A stretch of DNA of 64,000 nt from contig CP048725.1 in the NCBI GenBank assembly GCA_022641835.1, positions 124,001 through 188,000 on the forward strand. Direction: 5' to 3'. Under the pieces are notes generated by a model. That model had not been told where the DNA came from and did no database searches. It was given only the letters and a program-made list of their open reading frames with translations. This document shows positions 61,060 through 64,000 of the stretch, piece after piece; the stretch's first letter is position 1, and every line of letters starts with the position of its first letter. The position numbers and the translations under genes were made by a program. Origin of the DNA: Petasospora fabianii (lineage: Eukaryota; Ascomycota; Saccharomycetes; Phaffomycetales; Wickerhamomycetaceae).

Positions 61060-62031
61060 ATGAAGTTCACATTCGCATTGGCCACCATCTGTGCTTCCAC
61101 AATTGCTACTGCTAAGAACATCTTGCTTACCAATGATGACGGTTGGGCGTCCACTGGTATTCGTGCCACTTACCGTGAGTTGACCGCTGCTGGTCACAAC
61201 GTTTACTTAGTCGCCCCAGTTGAGCAGAGATCAGGGTACGGTGGTACTTTCATGTTCACATACACTTCCACTTTGCTCCACGATGATCAGTTCCACTACA
61301 AGAAGGAAGGTGATCCAGCTTGGGGACACGAAGAGTCTGATGACCACATCTGGTACTTCAACGGTACTCCATCTGCATCTGTTGCATTCGCCTTTGACTA
61401 CCTCTTGCCAACTTACTTTGCCAATGCCTCCATTGACCTTGTTGTGGCTGGTCCTAACCAGGGTTTGAACCAGGACTCTCTCTTTACCCTCTCGGGAACC
61501 ATTGGTGCCACTTACAACGCTGTTTACAGAGGATACCCAGCCATTGCCTTCTCTGGATCTAACTCCAACAACTCCTTCTTTAAGGATTCTCTCAATGATA
61601 ACCCGGATGATGTTCAGAACATCTACGCTTCTAAGGTTGTTGAGCTTGTTGACACTTTGTTCGCAGCACAAGGTGATAACCCAGTTCTCCTCCCAAGAGG
61701 TACCGGATTGAACGTCAACTTCCCAAAGGTTGCTTCTGACTCCACCACAGGGTGTACCGATCCAAAGTACACATTCGCCCGTCTCTCCGGTCCGGAAGTC
61801 CTCATTTCCTCCTTGAAGTTCAACTCCTCCACTGGTCTCTTTACATTCTCCTATGGCAGCGCCATTGGCTCCAACGTCATTTACCACGGTGACGCCGCCC
61901 TCCCAGATGAGAACCAAGTCATCAACCACTTGGACTGTACCTCGGACGTTGCTCTGTTCTCCGTTGATTACACTGCCAACATTGAGCAGGAGAATGAGGT
62001 CAGAGGCATGATCGGCTCCATCCTTTCCTAA
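61060..62031 (+). CDS. Secreted SurE-type phosphatase, paralogue 2
   Basis: 323 residues with a signal peptide (about 1-18, MKFTFALATICASTIATA). It has the canonical SurE metal site ILLTNDDGWASTGI (Asn25, Asp26, Asp27), then QRSGYGGTF and AGPNQGLNQDS. It aligns along its whole length with paralogue 1, including the start of the mature protein and the C-terminal SDVALFSIDYTA/SDVALFSVDYTA. The two probably arose by tandem duplication, with the tRNA gene now between them. The promoter has a TATA box, CACGTG and CACGTT, hinting at phosphate-starvation control by a Pho4-like factor; this is inference. Substrate not determined. Confidence 0.93.
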   Translation: MKFTFALATICASTIATAKNILLTNDDGWASTGIRATYRELTAAGHNVYLVAPVEQRSGYGGTFMFTYTSTLLHDDQFHYKKEGDPAWGHEESDDHIWYFNGTPSASVAFAFDYLLPTYFANASIDLVVAGPNQGLNQDSLFTLSGTIGATYNAVYRGYPAIAFSGSNSNNSFFKDSLNDNPDDVQNIYASKVVELVDTLFAAQGDNPVLLPRGTGLNVNFPKVASDSTTGCTDPKYTFARLSGPEVLISSLKFNSSTGLFTFSYGSAIGSNVIYHGDAALPDENQVINHLDCTSDVALFSVDYTANIEQENEVRGMIGSILS

Positions 62032-62339
62032 TTAGATTGCGGTAACTTTGCTCGCATCCAAAGCCGAATTTCAATTCTTCACCACGTCCAGACCCGAGAC
62101 AAACTTCGTCGAGTGTCACATATATAGCCTACCCTAAGAAAAGGCACTGATTAGACTTGAAAGAAAGCTCGTAGATCACACAGATTTGAGTAAAATACAC
62201 GGTGCGCGTGCGATGACGCCAGGTCGCGGAGAAGGGAAAAATTACCGAGAACACTACATCTCTGATCTCTTTATAAGGCGGTGATCCAGCTCTTCTTCTT
62301 AATTGAGTTACAGACTTTTTATTTTATCAGACACACACA
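62032..62339. promoter_or_regulatory. Promoter of the free-Met-sulfoxide reductase gene
   Basis: 308 bp. TATAAG at 62272-62277 is 68 bp upstream of the ATG. No other element is defensible. Confidence 0.45.
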
Positions 62340-62873
62340 ATGGGTAACGACAACGAACACCACGCTTCGTACGCCAATTTCACCACATCCTCGCGCAGGG
62401 AGACCCTTGAGCAAGTTCTTCTCTCATACGAGGCACTCAGCGATGGCCAGGACAACTGGGTTTGTAATCTCTCCAATGCATCCTCCCTGATATGGCACGC
62501 ATATCATTCCCTCCCACTCAATATCAACTGGGCAGGATTCTATGTTCAGGATCCAAAGGACGAGTCTCAGTTGATCCTCGGCCCGTTCCAGGGCAAAGTG
62601 GCGTGCCAAACAATTAAGATCGGCAAGGGTGTCTGTGGTACAGCTGCTGGTAACAAGGAGACACAGGTTGTGCCGGATGTCGAGAAGTTTCCCGGTCACA
62701 TTGCCTGTGATGGTGAGACCAAGAGTGAGATTGTGGTACCGATTGTGGACGCTTCTGGTGTTGTGAGGGGTGTCATCGATATCGATTGCTTAGAATATGA
62801 AGGCTTCGGAGAGGTTGATAAGGAGTTGTTAGAGAAGCTGGCGCAGTTAATTGCCAAGACAAATGCTTGGTGA
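62340..62873 (+). CDS. Free methionine-(R)-sulfoxide reductase (fRMsr), GAF domain
   Basis: 177 residues (S. cerevisiae YKL069W is about 180). It reduces free Met-R-sulfoxide with thioredoxin as donor. The single GAF domain shows LNINWAGFYV, LILGPFQGKVACQTI, GKGVCGTAA, FPGHIACDGETKSEIVVPI and GVIDIDCLE (landmarks). The three cysteines of the catalytic mechanism are Cys89, Cys99 and Cys123, matching Cys91, 101 and 125 of the yeast enzyme. No targeting signal, so cytosolic. The TATA box points to inducible expression, plausible for an oxidative-stress enzyme. Confidence 0.95.
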   Translation: MGNDNEHHASYANFTTSSRRETLEQVLLSYEALSDGQDNWVCNLSNASSLIWHAYHSLPLNINWAGFYVQDPKDESQLILGPFQGKVACQTIKIGKGVCGTAAGNKETQVVPDVEKFPGHIACDGETKSEIVVPIVDASGVVRGVIDIDCLEYEGFGEVDKELLEKLAQLIAKTNAW

Positions 62874-63634
62874 TGGACGTAATAGATTTCCTATGTTGGA
62901 GGTTATTGTCTGTGTACTAACAGATTGGATTGTAGCACCGCCCAGTGGTCATAATGTGCGGGTTAGATAAGGGTTAACAACTTTCGAAACACCTTGACAG
63001 CCAAAACAATTGGTGTAATGATACAATAGAACGTATGACACTACATCACTTTCAAGAACAGATCAAGATCTGGTATCAGGTTCCTTCTGGACAGCCATTT
63101 TAGACGATCTATCTTCTTCATAAGTGCTTTAATGACCCACAAGTGGTCTCAGCTTGACTTGAAGACACTTGAATCTGATGAGGAGCCAGCGTATCCCTTG
63201 GCATAATCCCATTTCGATAATTGAGGGCTGCCTAAAGTGTTTATGGCTAAGGCTAAAGTAGTGTAAGAGGCAGTTGATCCGGGTCATTACACCGGTGGGC
63301 CATACACCTGGCAACACTGAACCTGGGAAAGCTGAATCAAGAATGTTGGCAGATAATCATCTGTATCAACTACCCCATAATCACCATAATATTTCGCCTG
63401 TGTACTGTGGATAAGACGGTGTCGACCGCATACCTTAACATGAGGTTGATATGAATCGAGAAGTGACAGATTACAACATACACTGTGACAATTCATTGTC
63501 GTTGCAAGTTAGTGAATTCGTGACATAGTATACAGTACATTTTGGCCTTTTTCTATTATTTTTTTTCAATCACCCTCACCATGATTATGGAGTTGTTGTT
63601 TATCCTCGTTCTGCTTTCCTGATTGAAAAGCTCC
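62874..63634. other. Convergent 3' flanks of the fRMsr gene and RPB7
   Basis: 761 bp. A 69-codon ATG frame on the minus strand (63287-63496) is open but matches nothing that I know and is not called. No RNA gene recognised. Confidence 0.4.
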
Positions 63635-64000
63635 TCAGAGAGCACCAAGATAATCCTCCTTTATACTTCCAATGGCATAGATAGCATTAACGTCTGCTCT
63701 CGTACCCACAATTTTCAGTCTCACTCTGCTTCCCTTTTCAATTACCTGATCATCCGATTGGTATGCTGGTGGATTTGCAGCCGGGTTGAAGGACATGTCA
63801 GGTGGAATCAAATGCGTAGACACAAACACCGTGAGTGGTCCTACATCGACAAAGAAACCGAGCTTGGACACCTGACTGACAATACCATCGACAACTTCAC
63901 CTTTAAACGGCTTCCAGACAACAGCACGGTATTTCACTGCAAATTCTGCTGATCCATCTCCTGGTATGATCGTTCCCTTGTCAATCTCAATGGACATGCA
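63635..64000 (-). CDS. RPB7: RNA polymerase II subunit Rpb7, N-terminus off window
   Basis: The visible 122 codons carry the C-terminal part of Rpb7: [29 protein letters not shown], then the OB-fold region FFVDVGP...[12 protein letters not shown] and the end [15 protein letters not shown] (landmarks), closely following the S. cerevisiae protein. Rpb7 pairs with Rpb4 as the stalk of RNA polymerase II and binds emerging RNA. The Met just inside the window edge (MSIEIDKG) is internal: the yeast protein has about 55 further residues before it, so the start lies beyond the right edge. Confidence 0.96.
   Translation of the reverse strand, partial: CMSIEIDKGTIIPGDGSAEFAVKYRAVVWKPFKGEVVDGIVSQVSKLGFFVDVGPLTVFVSTHLIPPDMSFNPAANPPAYQSDDQVIEKGSRVRLKIVGTRADVNAIYAIGSIKEDYLGAL

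Noticed and set aside
63287-63496. 69-codon ATG frame on the minus strand between the fRMsr gene and RPB7
   Set aside because: No similarity that I recognise and no good intron to extend it; length is within chance.

Overview
The window is 64 kb of nuclear chromosome from a budding yeast (Saccharomycotina). The evidence is about 33 densely packed protein genes with clear yeast orthologues (SEC18, GCN20, PAH1, SMT3, YOS9, EMG1, RPB7 and others), one tRNA-Ala gene, and few, very short introns with CTAAC branch points and GTNNGT donors. Conserved leucines are encoded by CTG (for example the Gly-Leu-Glu-Val-Leu stretch of the PYD3-like enzyme), so the CUG-Ser code is unlikely. A PYD3-type beta-ureidopropionase and a METTL16-type RNA methyltransferase, neither of which I know from Saccharomyces cerevisiae, argue for a lineage outside the Saccharomyces group. 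I cannot name the species. I see no transposon, virus copy, CRISPR array or centromere that I can support.

Layout. 1-6.4 kb: 3'-truncated LCD1/DDC2 (checkpoint), EMG1 (ribosome biogenesis), a 61-residue Cys-rich gene in three exons, PRM1 (mating membrane fusion). 6.7-15.7 kb: GIN4-type septin kinase with a long upstream region carrying seven MCB hexamers, intron-containing SMT3 (SUMO), PSP1. 15.8-24.1 kb: two phosphatidate/DGPP phosphatases in tandem (DPP1-type and PAH1), a MutL homologue (MLH2-type), a secreted class 3 lipase. 24.3-31.8 kb: APM3, GCN20, COA6, an acyl-CoA synthetase (FAA). 33.2-40.5 kb: an acetyltransferase, a zinc-cluster regulator divergent from a PYD3-like amidohydrolase, a METTL16 homologue divergent from a cytosolic ADH. 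41.7-52 kb: a membrane-anchored SREBP-type bHLH factor, then a run of secretory-pathway genes (SEC18, EMC10, YOS9, BIG1, PEP12). 52-57.5 kb: CIA1, HPT1, an MCH-type transporter, URH1. 58.5-64 kb: two tandem secreted SurE-type phosphatases flanking tRNA-Ala(AGC), a free-methionine-R-sulfoxide reductase, and RPB7 running off the right end.

Several neighbours share a theme: PAH1 and the DPP1 type in lipid phosphate metabolism; SEC18, EMC10, YOS9, BIG1 and PEP12 in the ER and secretory system; HPT1, URH1 and the PYD3-like enzyme in nucleobase handling. Budding yeasts rarely use operons, so this may only be loose clustering.

Introns were worked out by hand for SMT3, the DPP1 type, the acetyltransferase, EMC10 (two), YOS9 and the Cys-rich gene (two); all are 57-75 bp. 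The most thought-provoking points are an intron that separates the SUMO body from its di-glycine tail, variable +4 positions in 5' splice sites next to a METTL16 gene, the MCB cluster upstream of GIN4, and the split Cys-rich microprotein. No wholly new system is evident; most of the window is ordinary, well-conserved yeast gene content.
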